From Oscillospiraceae bacterium (lineage in GTDB: Bacteria > Bacillota > Clostridia > Saccharofermentanales > Saccharofermentanaceae), in contig CACYMP010000001.1 of assembly GCA_902775565.1 (NCBI GenBank), forward strand, positions 1-64,000: 64,000 nt of DNA, written 5' to 3'. Below, piece after piece: positions 50,616 to 60,623 of the stretch (position 1 is its first letter; every line of letters begins with the position of its first letter). The notes beneath the pieces are model-generated. The model saw only the letters and a list, made by a program, of their open reading frames with translations. It was not told the DNA's origin and did no database searches. A program made the translations under genes and the position numbers.

Positions 50616-51536
50616 ATGAACAAGATATTAAAGCATTGGATCGTACCTCTTTTCTTTATAACAGTCGGCGCAGTCATCGCTGCATTTGCATTGGAAGAAT
50701 TCCTGGTTCCTTTTAAGATCCTGGACGGCGGCATCGTCGGTGTATCGATGATAGTCAGCCAGCTCTCCGGGCTCCCTCTCGGTATCCTTACCATCATTCT
50801 CAACATTCCTTTCGTGCTTATGGGATTTAAGCGCCTGGGTATGAGGTTTCTTGTCAAAGCTATCTATGCTATGGTGCTGTTCTCGGTATTCTTAGGCGTT
50901 TTCAAGGATATGAAGGCAGTTACTGACAAGGAGATCCTTGTAGTCGCGTTCGGAGGTGTGCTCCTGGGAATCGGCGTAGGACTGATCCTTCGTTACGGCG
51001 GATGCCTTGACGGTACGGAGATCGTCGCGATGTTCCTTTCTAAACATGTCGAGTTTTCGGTGGGCCAGATCGTCCTGTTCTTCAACATTATCATCTATGG
51101 CGTTGCGGGACTGCTTTTCGGACCTGACAGAGCGCTCTATTCGCTTCTTACATACTTCATTACATCGAAGGTCATCGATATCGTCGAAAACGGTATGGAG
51201 CAGGGCAAGTCAGTCATGATAATCACCGATCACGGCAAGGATATTGCTGATGCCATCTACACGCAGCTTGGCAGGACATGCACGCAGATGGAAGGCAAGG
51301 GAATGGTCAGCAACGGCATAAAAACCGTGCTTTACTGCGTTATCACCAGAGTCGAGGTCCCTGCGATCAAGAAGATAATCAACGATGCGGATGTATCTGC
51401 CTTCATGACTATATCAGATGTTTCAGAGATTGTCGGAAACCACATAAAAAAGAGGAAGATCACTCCGTCCAAGGCTTCTCCGATGGTATCTAAACCTGTT
51501 TCAAGGCAGTCACCGAAAGCTACACCCAAAAAGTGA
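50616..51536 (+). CDS. YitT-family membrane protein
   Basis: 306 residues. Five or six membrane helices (residues about 8-175) with FKILDGGIVGVSMI and GGCLDGTEIVA, then a cytoplasmic DUF2179 domain (KGMVSNGIKTVLYCVITRVEVPAIKKII) and a basic tail. This is the YitT/YpjC/YqfU layout common in Bacillota; function is unknown, with links to transport suggested for some. The start has only a weak ribosome site (GACGGAAC). Confidence 0.85.
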   Translation: MNKILKHWIVPLFFITVGAVIAAFALEEFLVPFKILDGGIVGVSMIVSQLSGLPLGILTIILNIPFVLMGFKRLGMRFLVKAIYAMVLFSVFLGVFKDMKAVTDKEILVVAFGGVLLGIGVGLILRYGGCLDGTEIVAMFLSKHVEFSVGQIVLFFNIIIYGVAGLLFGPDRALYSLLTYFITSKVIDIVENGMEQGKSVMIITDHGKDIADAIYTQLGRTCTQMEGKGMVSNGIKTVLYCVITRVEVPAIKKIINDADVSAFMTISDVSEIVGNHIKKRKITPSKASPMVSKPVSRQSPKATPKK

Positions 51537-51547
51537 GATAAAGCTTA

Positions 51548-52423
51548 TTACCTTAACTGGAATAACCGTTCAAATGCGTTTATGAAAAGCCAGATATAAT
51601 CGGCTAAAGAAATAACTATAAGAAAGATAGAGACTGCCAATCTGGCAGCAAAGCCTTTTTCTTTTTTGCCCGTAATTCCGGCCATAAGAAGTATGATGCC
51701 TGCGGACAGAAGATAGATGCAGATCATGCTTATGAGCCTTGATATCATGCTCCCGGTAAAGAAATCGATCTCTTTTCTGCTGATGACCCCTAAAGCAGCG
51801 ACGATCCATATTCCCAGATTGCCGGCAACTGAAATGATGATCCCGGCCGTGAAAGCCTTTTTGTGTGAGCGGTTGTTTTCTTCAGCGATCTTTTTATACA
51901 CGGACTTGTTTGTAAGGATAACGACGGTACATACGATACCGGTTATCAGCAGAATAAGGCCTGAGACCAGAAAGACGGCATTCCTCATGCCGATGCTTCC
52001 GGCGCGCTTTGAGAAGAAGAAAGCGAATGTAGAGATCGACATATATAAGCCTGTAACACCCGTCTGAATCGAACAGATGATATACAGCGTTCTTGCCAGT
52101 CTGTTGTTTCTGTCCGGTTCATTTGAAAGCTTGAACATAGGTCTGCTGATGAGCCTGCCCAGATAGAAAAAACAGAAAGAAACGAGCGCACTGACTGCTA
52201 TGAGGATGGCGGTTGCCAATGCGAAGAACGGCAATAAACGGAATCTGCTTACAGCGAGCATGTTAGGAGGTATAGTTCCGTAAGAAGCAGGAGTCAGGAT
52301 CCCGAAAATCCTGTAAGCCATAAATGCTGCGACCAGTACTGTTCCCGGAATGACGGAGAAGCGGACCTTACGTTCGAGAATGAAAAACAGAAATGCCGCG
52401 ACCAGCATCAGATTGATCAACAT
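51548..52423 (-). CDS. Uncharacterised multi-pass membrane protein
   Basis: 291 residues from the ATG at 52423, which follows AAGGGGTG; the frame is open for 11 more codons 5' without a ribosome site. About seven or eight membrane helices spread over the chain with short basic loops (residues near 95-105 and 190-200). No motif recognised. It is convergent with the YitT gene and divergent from nnrE. Confidence 0.65.
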   Translation of the reverse strand: MLINLMLVAAFLFFILERKVRFSVIPGTVLVAAFMAYRIFGILTPASYGTIPPNMLAVSRFRLLPFFALATAILIAVSALVSFCFFYLGRLISRPMFKLSNEPDRNNRLARTLYIICSIQTGVTGLYMSISTFAFFFSKRAGSIGMRNAVFLVSGLILLITGIVCTVVILTNKSVYKKIAEENNRSHKKAFTAGIIISVAGNLGIWIVAALGVISRKEIDFFTGSMISRLISMICIYLLSAGIILLMAGITGKKEKGFAARLAVSIFLIVISLADYIWLFINAFERLFQLR

Positions 52424-52508
52424 AGAATCACCCCTTATGATTTTCCATGACATCAATTATACATTGAGATTGGTATAATTGACCTATAAAAATATCAGCG
52501 GAGCCAAT

Positions 52509-53132
52509 ATGCCTGTTTGTGTATCAACTGAAGTAATGCGCGAGAGCGACAAATGGACTATCGAGAATCTTGTCCCCTCCAAAGAATTAATGGAAAGGGC
52601 AGGAAAGGCTATTTTTGATCAGGTCTGCTGGAACGGTCCTGTCGGTATCATCTGCGGTAAGGGCAATAACGCGGGAGACGGCTTTGTTGTTGCTTCTTTG
52701 CTCAAAGACCACGGCATCGAATGCGAGATCGTTCTTCTTTACGGTGATTCGTTCTCGGAGGACGGAAAGCACTTTTATGATATATGCGTCTCGAAAGGAA
52801 TACCTGTCTTAAATGACAGTGATTACAGTAAGTATAAGACCATAGTCGACTGTATCTTCGGCACGGGTTTCAGAGGTGAAGTGAAAGAACCTGCAAAGAG
52901 CGCGATCGGAAAGATAAATTCATCGGGAGCTTATGTCGTCAGTGCCGATATAAACAGCGGACTTAACGGGGATACGGGACTTGGAGACCTGTATGTTATA
53001 TCAGACCTTACCGTTTCTATTGGCACTTTTAAGTATGGCCATTTTCTGGGCCATTCCGATGTGGCGATGAAAAAGAAAGTTAACTGCGACATAGGAATCA
53101 AGATAATCGGGGAGACCCGGGAATTAGGCTAG
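52509..53132 (+). CDS. nnrE: NAD(P)H-hydrate epimerase, single-domain
   Basis: 207 residues from the ATG behind GGAG; an upstream TTG in frame overlaps the -10-like TATAAT (52474-52479). GKGNNAGDGFVVAS near residue 47 and the Asp-rich VDCIFGTG near 115 fit the YjeF N-terminal domain, which epimerises damaged NAD(P)HX. Its usual partner, the ADP/ATP-dependent dehydratase NnrD, is normally fused or adjacent but is not in this window. It precedes the FMN oxidoreductase by 14 bases. Confidence 0.85.
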   Translation: MPVCVSTEVMRESDKWTIENLVPSKELMERAGKAIFDQVCWNGPVGIICGKGNNAGDGFVVASLLKDHGIECEIVLLYGDSFSEDGKHFYDICVSKGIPVLNDSDYSKYKTIVDCIFGTGFRGEVKEPAKSAIGKINSSGAYVVSADINSGLNGDTGLGDLYVISDLTVSIGTFKYGHFLGHSDVAMKKKVNCDIGIKIIGETRELG

Positions 53133-53146
53133 ACAGGAGGTGCTTT

Positions 53147-54043
53147 ATGGCATATAGCAGGATTTCTGACAGTAATGAGATAACTGAACGTTATATGGAC
53201 AGTATTTTCATTAAGGAACGTCTTATCGATTCGGCAGTTGCCGACACAAGCGTAGAACTGTTCGGAGAGAGGTTTGCAAGCCCCGTAATGATGCCCGCGT
53301 TTTCGCATCTGCGTCAGTATGAAGGACGTAAGCTTACCGGTCTTGAGGAATACTCGGTTGCCGCTAAAAACAAGAACATACTTAACTTTGTCGGTATGAT
53401 GGAAAATGACATGTTCAGGCGCATAGTTGATACCGGAGCCAAGACCATACGTATCGTAAAGCCTTATGCGGACAACTTGAAGGTAAGAGACCAGATGAAG
53501 TTTGCAGAAGATGTTGGTGCGTTCGGAATCGGAATGGATATTGATCACATTTTCGGTGCTGAAGGCCTGGACGTTGTGGCCGGAGAAAAGATGGATGTGC
53601 AGACATCAGACATGATCCGCTCTTACATTGAATCGACCAAGCTCCCGTTTGTGGTCAAGGGTGTATTAAGCGAAGAGGAAGCGGTTAAATGCGCGGACCT
53701 CGGTGCCAAGGCAATAATCGTCAGCCACCATCACGGAAGGCTTCCTTATGCGGTTCCTCCCATGATGATCCTGCCTTCGATCAGGAAAGCTTTGGCAGGA
53801 AGAGATGTTAAGATCTTTGTCGACTGCGGAATAGCTTCGGGTGCTGATGTCTATAAGTGCCTCGCTTTGGGAGCGGATGCCGCGGCGGTTGGCAGATCAA
53901 TGCTTCCCGCATTGGAAGCAGAAGGCACTTTGGGTGTTGAAAAATTCATAACGAAAGTAAACAGCGAATTAAGATTTATTATGAGCTGCACCGGATTTAA
54001 TACCACTGATCAGATCGATGATTCATGTATCGTGAGAACGTGA
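53147..54043 (+). CDS. FMN-dependent alpha-hydroxy-acid oxidising protein, short form
   Basis: 298 residues, shorter than the 350-380 of classic lactate oxidases. FVVKGVLSEEEAVKCADLGAKAIIVSHHHGR near residue 165 holds the FMN-binding Lys and the active-site His; the canonical SNHGGR is SHHHGR here. FVDCGIASGADVYKCLALGADAAAVGR near 225 binds the FMN phosphate. The N-terminal motif differs from glycolate oxidase, so the substrate may not be lactate. GGAGGTG precedes the ATG, and the gene is probably co-transcribed with nnrE. Confidence 0.82.
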   Translation: MAYSRISDSNEITERYMDSIFIKERLIDSAVADTSVELFGERFASPVMMPAFSHLRQYEGRKLTGLEEYSVAAKNKNILNFVGMMENDMFRRIVDTGAKTIRIVKPYADNLKVRDQMKFAEDVGAFGIGMDIDHIFGAEGLDVVAGEKMDVQTSDMIRSYIESTKLPFVVKGVLSEEEAVKCADLGAKAIIVSHHHGRLPYAVPPMMILPSIRKALAGRDVKIFVDCGIASGADVYKCLALGADAAAVGRSMLPALEAEGTLGVEKFITKVNSELRFIMSCTGFNTTDQIDDSCIVRT

Positions 54044-54069
54044 TATTGCAATAAGATAAAGCCAAACAA

Positions 54070-54100
54070 AAAAGAAGCAGGAATTATTCCTGCTTCTTTT
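54070..54100. terminator. Bidirectional terminator between convergent genes
   Basis: A perfect 14-bp stem AAAAGAAGCAGGAA (54070-54083) and TTCCTGCTTCTTTT (54087-54100) serves the FMN oxidoreductase on the plus strand and the GGDEF gene, whose stop codon begins at 54102, on the minus strand. Confidence 0.92.
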
Positions 54101-54101
54101 G

Positions 54102-55508
54102 TTATCTCTTAAGTTCGGGGTGCAGTTTGTAGAACTTTTCTTTGTCTTCGTACATTCTCTCATCCGCGAGCTTCAGAGCGCCCGTGATATCTGATGAATC
54201 GCTCTGGTAACAATAACCGATAGCAAATGAAAGATTGTCGTAGTGTTTTGAAAGCTGCTTTGCCTTGTTGCACTTTTCGATTATCGCTTCTTCGGTGGTG
54301 AAGGAGAGGAGGATCATAAACTCGTCTCCGCCGGCTCTGAAGATCTGATCGCCGATAAATGCGTTCTGAAGTGCGATGGCCGCGTTCTTGATCAGAAGAT
54401 CGCCTGCTGCGTGTCCGCCGTTGTCGTTAACCTTCTTAAGACCGTTAAGATCAGCGAAAACCACGCCGAGCCCCTTGATGGAATTGTCAGAGTTTTTCCT
54501 AAGGCTGTCGACTGTGTTGTTCATCTCATTTCTGTTCAGAACGCCTGTCAGCATGTCCATCGAACTGAGCTTCTTAAGTCTTTCTAAAAGGCGCTGGTTG
54601 CCGATCTCTGATGCAACGAAGAACGTTGTGAGCTCAAGAGTCTGCTTGATCTTAACCGTGTTCTCCGTATCAAAATTGCAGGCCCATATATAACCCAGTA
54701 TCTCGTCGTTATACGTCAGAGGGAAGAGAACGATACTGTCAACGTGGTTGTTCATGAGGGATTCGTACCACGCAGGATTCTTCTCTTTGACGTAATCCCA
54801 TTCGTTTTTGTTCTTGGCGATGAGGCAGTTGCTGCCGCCGATGGTATCTTTCCATGAGAGCGTCAGATCGTAGAAACCTTCCCTTAATACGCCTTTCATA
54901 CTCGGAAGCATCGAGTATTCATTCCTTGATTCGCAAAGGGCTCTGCAGCTCCTTGTCTCATGATCTGTCAGAAGGATAACGCATGACTGCGCGTCACAGA
55001 GCTTTCTTATGTCGGATATGACCTCATCCATCGTATGCTGGAAATTTGTTGCGCCTCTCAGCTTTATGCAGGTGTTGAGGACATCCGTTGCTATTGAAGC
55101 TGATGTGTTGCTCATCTCTTCGGAATCAGCATTTTTTGTCAGTGTCTGGGAATAGGTGCAGTAGTGGAGGTTGCCCTTGTTGCCCAGAGGCATCATGTAG
55201 AGATTAAACCAGAAATCAAACCTGTCGGGGTGGACGTAGGTATGCATGGGCTGTTTAAGGACAGCGCATCTGTAGCAGAAATCCTCGAAATTGAGATCCT
55301 TCGGAAAGTAGTTCTCGTAAAGGCTGTTTGGAACGAATTTGTTGGTGAGCATCTGAGGTGCCGATTCATCGGCATTCTCGATAGATGCGATATAGGGGGC
55401 ATTGCCCGTAACGATGCGGATCTCACCGTAAGAACCGTCATCTTTGGTCTCGACCGAGATGATGCACGTCATGATGTCGATCATATTGACAAAACTGATA
55501 AAGTCCAT
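54102..55508 (-). CDS. GGDEF-domain protein (probable diguanylate cyclase)
   Basis: 468 residues with no membrane helix. An N-terminal PAS-like region (about 1-120), a GAF-like domain (about 140-300) and a GGDEF domain (about 310-465) with the intact active-site RAGGDEF near residue 392 and DLNGLKKVND near 345. The inhibitory RxxD site usually found five residues before GGDEF is not present. It should make cyclic di-GMP in response to a cytosolic signal. AGGAGG precedes the ATG. No EAL domain or c-di-GMP effector is encoded nearby. Confidence 0.88.
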   Translation of the reverse strand: MDFISFVNMIDIMTCIISVETKDDGSYGEIRIVTGNAPYIASIENADESAPQMLTNKFVPNSLYENYFPKDLNFEDFCYRCAVLKQPMHTYVHPDRFDFWFNLYMMPLGNKGNLHYCTYSQTLTKNADSEEMSNTSASIATDVLNTCIKLRGATNFQHTMDEVISDIRKLCDAQSCVILLTDHETRSCRALCESRNEYSMLPSMKGVLREGFYDLTLSWKDTIGGSNCLIAKNKNEWDYVKEKNPAWYESLMNNHVDSIVLFPLTYNDEILGYIWACNFDTENTVKIKQTLELTTFFVASEIGNQRLLERLKKLSSMDMLTGVLNRNEMNNTVDSLRKNSDNSIKGLGVVFADLNGLKKVNDNGGHAAGDLLIKNAAIALQNAFIGDQIFRAGGDEFMILLSFTTEEAIIEKCNKAKQLSKHYDNLSFAIGYCYQSDSSDITGALKLADERMYEDKEKFYKLHPELKR

Positions 55509-55582
55509 GGTGCGCCTCCTAAAATAATCTTGATGTTATTTTATCACATCGCGAAAAGGAAGTTGTTACCCGCATATTAATA

Positions 55583-55602
55583 GACGGCAAATAAATGCCG
55601 TC
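55583..55602 (-). terminator. Possible terminator after wecB
   Basis: GACGGCA (55583-55589) and TGCCGTC (55596-55602) pair, but no T run follows on the minus strand, so it is a weak candidate. Confidence 0.35.
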
Positions 55603-55631
55603 CATAGTGTCATGTCAATTGTTTCGGATTA

Positions 55632-56726
55632 TCAGTTGCCTGATTCGAGAATGTCGGCGATACGTTCACAGGCATGTCCGTCACCGTAAGGGTTAACGGC
55701 ATTGCTCATGCTCATGTAGGCATCGCGGTCAGTGATCAGTTCCTTGAAATTACGGTAGATGGTTTCCTCATCTGTTCCGACAAGTCTTAAAGTACCTGCT
55801 TTGATGCCTTCCGGACGTTCAGTTGTATCTCTCATGACAAGTACGGGAATGCCGAAGCCGGGAGCCTCTTCCTGAATTCCGCCGGAATCGGTAAGGATCA
55901 GGTGGCTTCTGCCGATGAAATTGTGAAAGTCTGATACGTCGAGAGGATCGATCAGATGGATCCTGTCATCACCGCCGAATACGTTCGAAGCGGCATTCCT
56001 GACTACGGGATTCAAATGAACGGGATAGATAGCCTTGATGTCATCATGCTCGTCAAGTACTCGCTTGATGGCGCGGAACATATCTTCAAGGTGATCTAAA
56101 TTCTCTCTCCTGTGTGCAGTGATAAGGATAAGCTTGGAATCACCGACCCATTCGAGCTCGGGATGAGAATAAGACTCGGAATATGTGTACTTGAGCGCAT
56201 CGATGACTGTATTGCCGGTAACGAAAATACTGTCGGGCTTTTTGCCTTCGCGCAGAAGGTTCTCCTTTGCGGTTTCAGTAGGTGCAAAGTTATAGTTGCT
56301 GATTATGCCGACTGCTTCCCGGTTGAATTCTTCGGGGTAAGGACTCCTGATGTCGTATGTACGAAGACCGGCTTCAACGTGGCCGACCGGGACGTTCATA
56401 TAGAATGCCGCGAGCGCAGCTGCGAAGGAAGTGGAGGTATCGCCGTGGACCAGTACAACGTCAGGCCTGCAGTCGTCTATGACTTTGCGGATGCCGTCCA
56501 GCACAGATGCGGTGATATCGAAAAGCGTCTGCTTCTCTTTCATTATCGCAAGATCGTAATCGGGTTTTACGTCGAAGATCTTTAACACCTGATCGAGCAT
56601 CTGTCTGTGTTGTCCGGTTACTGCAACGACGGTCTTAATGTTTTTCCGTTTCTGAAGTTCCTTAACAAGCGGACACATCTTGATTGCTTCGGGTCTTGTA
56701 CCGAAAACGAGCATTACGGTCTTCAT
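55632..56726 (-). CDS. wecB: UDP-N-acetylglucosamine 2-epimerase (non-hydrolysing)
   Basis: 364 residues. The start LVFGTRPEAIKMCPLV, VHGDTSTSFAAALAAFY near residue 95, GHVEAGLRT near 115 and LTDSGGIQEEAP near 280 are standard for this GT-B-fold enzyme, which makes UDP-ManNAc for wall teichoic acid or other surface glycans. It is the last gene of the run leuS, gtrA, glycosyltransferase, wecB, three bases behind the glycosyltransferase. Confidence 0.95.
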   Translation of the reverse strand: MKTVMLVFGTRPEAIKMCPLVKELQKRKNIKTVVAVTGQHRQMLDQVLKIFDVKPDYDLAIMKEKQTLFDITASVLDGIRKVIDDCRPDVVLVHGDTSTSFAAALAAFYMNVPVGHVEAGLRTYDIRSPYPEEFNREAVGIISNYNFAPTETAKENLLREGKKPDSIFVTGNTVIDALKYTYSESYSHPELEWVGDSKLILITAHRRENLDHLEDMFRAIKRVLDEHDDIKAIYPVHLNPVVRNAASNVFGGDDRIHLIDPLDVSDFHNFIGRSHLILTDSGGIQEEAPGFGIPVLVMRDTTERPEGIKAGTLRLVGTDEETIYRNFKELITDRDAYMSMSNAVNPYGDGHACERIADILESGN

Positions 56727-56729
56727 GGA

Positions 56730-57509
56730 TTATGCTTTCCTTATCTGTTTCTTCAGTTTTCTGAAACGAAGGGCAGAGAAGAGGCTGTTCTTGATCGTGC
56801 TGGATACGCGCATCTTACTGTCGCCCTGTTTCTTGTCATATCTGAGTTCGAATCCGACCTCGTCGAATGTTGTCCCCGACAGATGCAGTTTATAGAGGAA
56901 TTCCATCATGCATGCAAAGCTCATTTCCTTGATGGGATCTTCTCCGAAAACATCCTTCAGACGCCTGATGCAGTCGAGATTGTAGAGTCTGTATCCGCAG
57001 GTGTAATCCTTAACTCCCGGAACTCTCAGAACAACTGAATAATAAATCTTTGCCATGTCGCTTAAGAACTTGCGGTAGCCTTTGAGTCCTACGACATCAG
57101 AACCGGGACAGTAGCGTGATGCTATTATGCAGTCTTTGCCGGTGGACTTCATTTTCGCGAGCATCGGATGAACATACTTAGGGCTGTGCGTGGCGTCGCC
57201 GTCCATAAGGCACATGAGGTCTCCCGGTTTTCCGATGGAAAGGAAAGTGGAGATGCTTGTGTTAAGACCGCCTCTCAGGTTCTTATTTACTTCGTGGACG
57301 ATAACACTGACCTTGCCGGTACCGTATTTTGCAGCGCTGTCATTCATGACACCGCGGGTGTTGTCTTTACTGCAGTCATCGATGGGACAAACAGTAAGTT
57401 CATATCCGTTCCCGAGGAGCTTGTCATATTGCTCCATCCATTCATCTATGAGAATGCCGATGTTGAGTTCCTCGTTATAGCAGGGCAGAAAAACGTACAG
57501 TTTATTCAT
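56730..57509 (-). CDS. Family 2 glycosyltransferase (polyprenyl-phosphate type)
   Basis: 259 residues. The start LYVFLPCYNEELNIG, IDDCSKDNTR near 45, the DxD motif in LMDGDATHSPKY near 103 and RYCPGSDVVG near 130 mark a GT2 enzyme of the DPM1/GtrB class. It lacks a C-terminal membrane domain; the GtrA-type protein encoded just upstream would serve as flippase partner. The pair would load a sugar on a lipid carrier and turn it outward. GGAGG precedes the ATG. Confidence 0.88.
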   Translation of the reverse strand: MNKLYVFLPCYNEELNIGILIDEWMEQYDKLLGNGYELTVCPIDDCSKDNTRGVMNDSAAKYGTGKVSVIVHEVNKNLRGGLNTSISTFLSIGKPGDLMCLMDGDATHSPKYVHPMLAKMKSTGKDCIIASRYCPGSDVVGLKGYRKFLSDMAKIYYSVVLRVPGVKDYTCGYRLYNLDCIRRLKDVFGEDPIKEMSFACMMEFLYKLHLSGTTFDEVGFELRYDKKQGDSKMRVSSTIKNSLFSALRFRKLKKQIRKA

Positions 57510-57524
57510 TGATCCTCCGGCCTC

Positions 57525-57935
57525 TTAATCTTTCTTTGCAGGGATAAGCTTTTTCCTGATGAAGTACAGGATGAAGAACGGGATAGCTATCGAAGCTCCC
57601 TTTCCGATCAGGTAATAGATGATGCCTTCCCGGTTAGCGAAGATCAGCACTCTTACTATATACACGATAAGATTTGCCAGACCCAGACCGAACAGCCAGG
57701 TCACAAAGAATATGACCGCAGCTTTTATGCTGCCCGCATATATCTTTCTCGTGCAGAGAAAATACTGGATGACGAATCCGGTCACGACACCGATAGTGTT
57801 CGCGATGACAATATCAACGAAACGTTCGCTGACGCGTGTCACAACAATATCAACCAGTGTTACAAAAACACTGATGAGAAAATATATCACGAACGATCGG
57901 TGTTCTTTTATCCACTGGTTGATCTTGTTGGTCAA
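57525..57935 (-). CDS. GtrA-family membrane protein
   Basis: 136 residues with four membrane helices (YFLISVFVTLVDIVV, ANTIGVVTGFVIQYFL and two more), the size and pattern of GtrA proteins thought to flip polyprenyl-phosphate sugars. The start codon is TTG, with a weak ribosome site. It lies between leuS and the glycosyltransferase with 15-base gaps on both sides. Confidence 0.85.
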   Translation of the reverse strand: MTNKINQWIKEHRSFVIYFLISVFVTLVDIVVTRVSERFVDIVIANTIGVVTGFVIQYFLCTRKIYAGSIKAAVIFFVTWLFGLGLANLIVYIVRVLIFANREGIIYYLIGKGASIAIPFFILYFIRKKLIPAKKD

Positions 57936-57950
57936 TTTTATTTACTCTTT

Positions 57951-60434
57951 TTATTTTGCTACGATGTTTGCAATCCTGCCCTTGACGTAGATGAACTTCA
58001 CAACCGATCTGCCTGCGAGGGCACCCTCAAGCCTGTCATCTGCCTTAACGATCTCTTCAACTGCAGCCTGGTCAGCTTCAGCGGGAATGTTGACCTTGAA
58101 CTGAACCTTACCGTTGATCTGGACGGCAATCTCGATCTCGTCTTTTACAAGAGCGCTGTCATCGCATACCGGCCACTTCTGGTTGTAAACGGAATAGCCG
58201 TTGCCGAGTGTCTCGCACCAGAGTTCTTCGGTGAAGTGAGGAGCGAAAGGTGCAAGGAGAAGAACGAGCTTCTCTGTTGCAAATCTCTTGAATTCAGGCT
58301 TGGCCGAAGCGTCCTGGCTGTACTTTGTGATAGCGTTCAGGAGTTCCATCATTCTTGCGATAGGGGTATTGAACTGGAACTTCTCGATATCTGCAGTGGA
58401 ACTCTTGATCGCATAGTTTACGGCATAGTTGAGTTCCTTGTCGGCTGCAGTCATGGAGGATTTCTCCGGAACTGCGGCAACGGATGTTCCGGAGCAGTCT
58501 GCTACGCAGGTCTCGATCCTTCTGAAGAATTTGACGATGGCCTGGAGACCGGAATCCGCCCAGGGACCGCCCTCAATGTATGCAAAGCCGAAGCCTAAGT
58601 AAGTTCTGAATACGTCTGAACCGTACTTGCTGATATAGTCGTCAGGTGCAACGGTGTTGCCTCTGGACTTACTCATCTTCTGACCGTCAGGTCCGAGTAT
58701 AGTACCCTGGTGAACGAGACTGGTGAAAGGCTCGTCGAAATCAAGCAGTCCCATATCACGCATAGCCTTTGTAAAGAACCTTGCGTAAAGGAGGTGCATG
58801 CATGCGTGCTCGGCACCGCCGACATACTTGTCAACAGGGCAGAATTTGTCGATCTTCTCTCTGGAGAACATTTCTTTGTCGTTCTTGTTATCAGGATATC
58901 TGAACTGATACCAGGAAGAATCAACGAATGTATCCATTGTATCGGGATCGCGTCTTGCATCGCCGCCGCACTTGGGGCACTTGCAGTTCATGAAAGACTC
59001 GCACTTTGCAAGCGGGCTCTCACCGTCGGGTGTGAACTCAACGTCATAGGGAAGAAGAACGGGAAGATCCTCTTCGGGTACGGGAACAACACCGCAGGAA
59101 GGGCAGTGGATCATAGGGATCGGAGTTCCCCAGTATCTCTGACGTGAGATGAGCCAGTCACGGAGTCTGAAGTTGACCTTCCATTCGCCCATGCCGATCT
59201 CAGCGAGCTTTGCTACGATTGCCTTCTGGGCATCGTGCATCTCCATGCCGTCGAACTCGTCTGAATTTGTGAGGTAACCCTTCTTCTCGCAGTAAGGGAG
59301 CTCTGAATCGACACCCTTCTCGGGCTGGATAACGCGGATGATATCAAGGCCGTACTTGTGAGCGAAATCATAGTCTCTCTCATCATGTGAAGGAACAGCC
59401 ATGACTACACCGGTACCGTAACCTGCGACAACATAATCTGCAGCCCAGATCGGAACCTTTCTTCCGTTCAGAGGATGGATCGCATATGCACCGGTAAACA
59501 CACCCGTCTTCTCGCGTGTTGTGGACATACGGTCGATCTCATTAACTTTCGCGGTTGCCTGACGGTATGCTTCAACGGCGTCACGGCACTCGTCAGTGGT
59601 AAGCTTTGCGCAAAGCTCAGACTCAGGTGCGATAACGACATATGTGATACCCATGAACGTATCGACTCTGGTCGTGAAGACCTCGAGCTTCATGGGAGAA
59701 CCGTCTTCGTTTGTAAGACGTTTTCCGTCCTTCTCTACATAGAGGGCGACCTGTGCGCCTTCGGATCTGCCGATCCAGTTTTTCTGAAGCTTCTTGGTCT
59801 TTTCGGGCCAGTCGAGCTTCGGAAGGTCATCTAAGAGTTCCTGGGCATACTCGGTGATCTTGAAGAACCACTGGGTCATGTTTTTGCGGACAACTTCCGT
59901 GTGGCATCTTTCACAGGCACCGTCAACGACCTGCTCGTTTGCAAGAACGGTCTTGCATGAAGGACACCAGTTTACCGGAGCGTTCTTACGGTATGCCAGA
60001 CCTCTCTTGTAGAGTTCGATGAAGAACCACTGGTTCCATCTGTAGTAGTCGGGCATGCATGTCTTTATCTCGTAATCCCAGTCTACCGTAGTACCCATGG
60101 CCTTGAGCTGGCCTTCCATCGTCTCGATGTTCTTAAGGGTTGAGTCCTGGGGATGGATGCCTGTCTTGATAGCATAGTTCTCGGCAGGAAGACCGAAAGA
60201 GTCAAATCCCATGGGGTGGAAGAGGTTATAACCCTGCATGTGCTTAAATCTGGCCCATGAGTCTGTTAGCGAGTAGTTATACCAGTGACCAAGGTGAAGG
60301 TTGGCACCGGAAGGATAAGAAAACATTTCAAGGCAATAGAGCTTCTCGCCGTCAGCGTTCGGATCAAACTTGTAGAGTCCTGTCTCGGCCCATTTTGCCT
60401 GCCACTTTTTGTCAGTTTCGATTGAATAACTCAT
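57951..60434 (-). CDS. leuS: Leucyl-tRNA synthetase
   Basis: 827 residues. The class I HIGH-type motif appears as NLHLGHW near residue 45, KMSKS in [10 protein letters not shown] near 590, the CP1 editing domain between about 220 and 420, and zinc-type Cys pairs CPSC/CERC near 160. Length is normal for bacteria. AAGGAG precedes the ATG. It heads an operon with three surface-glycan genes. The 189-base upstream gap has no T-box. Confidence 0.97.
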   Translation of the reverse strand: MSYSIETDKKWQAKWAETGLYKFDPNADGEKLYCLEMFSYPSGANLHLGHWYNYSLTDSWARFKHMQGYNLFHPMGFDSFGLPAENYAIKTGIHPQDSTLKNIETMEGQLKAMGTTVDWDYEIKTCMPDYYRWNQWFFIELYKRGLAYRKNAPVNWCPSCKTVLANEQVVDGACERCHTEVVRKNMTQWFFKITEYAQELLDDLPKLDWPEKTKKLQKNWIGRSEGAQVALYVEKDGKRLTNEDGSPMKLEVFTTRVDTFMGITYVVIAPESELCAKLTTDECRDAVEAYRQATAKVNEIDRMSTTREKTGVFTGAYAIHPLNGRKVPIWAADYVVAGYGTGVVMAVPSHDERDYDFAHKYGLDIIRVIQPEKGVDSELPYCEKKGYLTNSDEFDGMEMHDAQKAIVAKLAEIGMGEWKVNFRLRDWLISRQRYWGTPIPMIHCPSCGVVPVPEEDLPVLLPYDVEFTPDGESPLAKCESFMNCKCPKCGGDARRDPDTMDTFVDSSWYQFRYPDNKNDKEMFSREKIDKFCPVDKYVGGAEHACMHLLYARFFTKAMRDMGLLDFDEPFTSLVHQGTILGPDGQKMSKSRGNTVAPDDYISKYGSDVFRTYLGFGFAYIEGGPWADSGLQAIVKFFRRIETCVADCSGTSVAAVPEKSSMTAADKELNYAVNYAIKSSTADIEKFQFNTPIARMMELLNAITKYSQDASAKPEFKRFATEKLVLLLAPFAPHFTEELWCETLGNGYSVYNQKWPVCDDSALVKDEIEIAVQINGKVQFKVNIPAEADQAAVEEIVKADDRLEGALAGRSVVKFIYVKGRIANIVAK

Positions 60435-60514
60435 GACACTACTCCTTAATGCTTATAAATAAACAACTAATTTTAGCACCGGAAAAGCGAAAATGAAACA
60501 TGGTTGTAATTAGC

Positions 60515-60559
60515 TTTGACAGTCAAATAATTGATTTTTTGTATTTCTGATGTAATAAT
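60515..60559. promoter_or_regulatory. leuS/mreB divergent control region with a palindrome
   Basis: TTTGACAGTCAAA (60515-60527) is a perfect 13-base palindrome that gives TTGACA on the plus strand and TTGACT on the minus strand. Plausible -10 boxes are not at ideal distance for either, so it may be an operator rather than two -35 boxes. On the minus strand TTTCAT-17-TAAAAT nearer leuS is the better promoter; on the plus strand TTGATT (60531-60536) with TAATAA (60553-60558) is a candidate for mreB. Confidence 0.35.
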
Positions 60560-60623
60560 AAGACGTCTAATTTGGATTAATGCGCCAAAATCGGCGTTTC
60601 TATATATTTGAGGTGATTACAAA

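Noticed and set aside
60435..60623. T-box leader for leuS
   Set aside because: No TGGNACCGCG element or terminator stem occurs in the gap.
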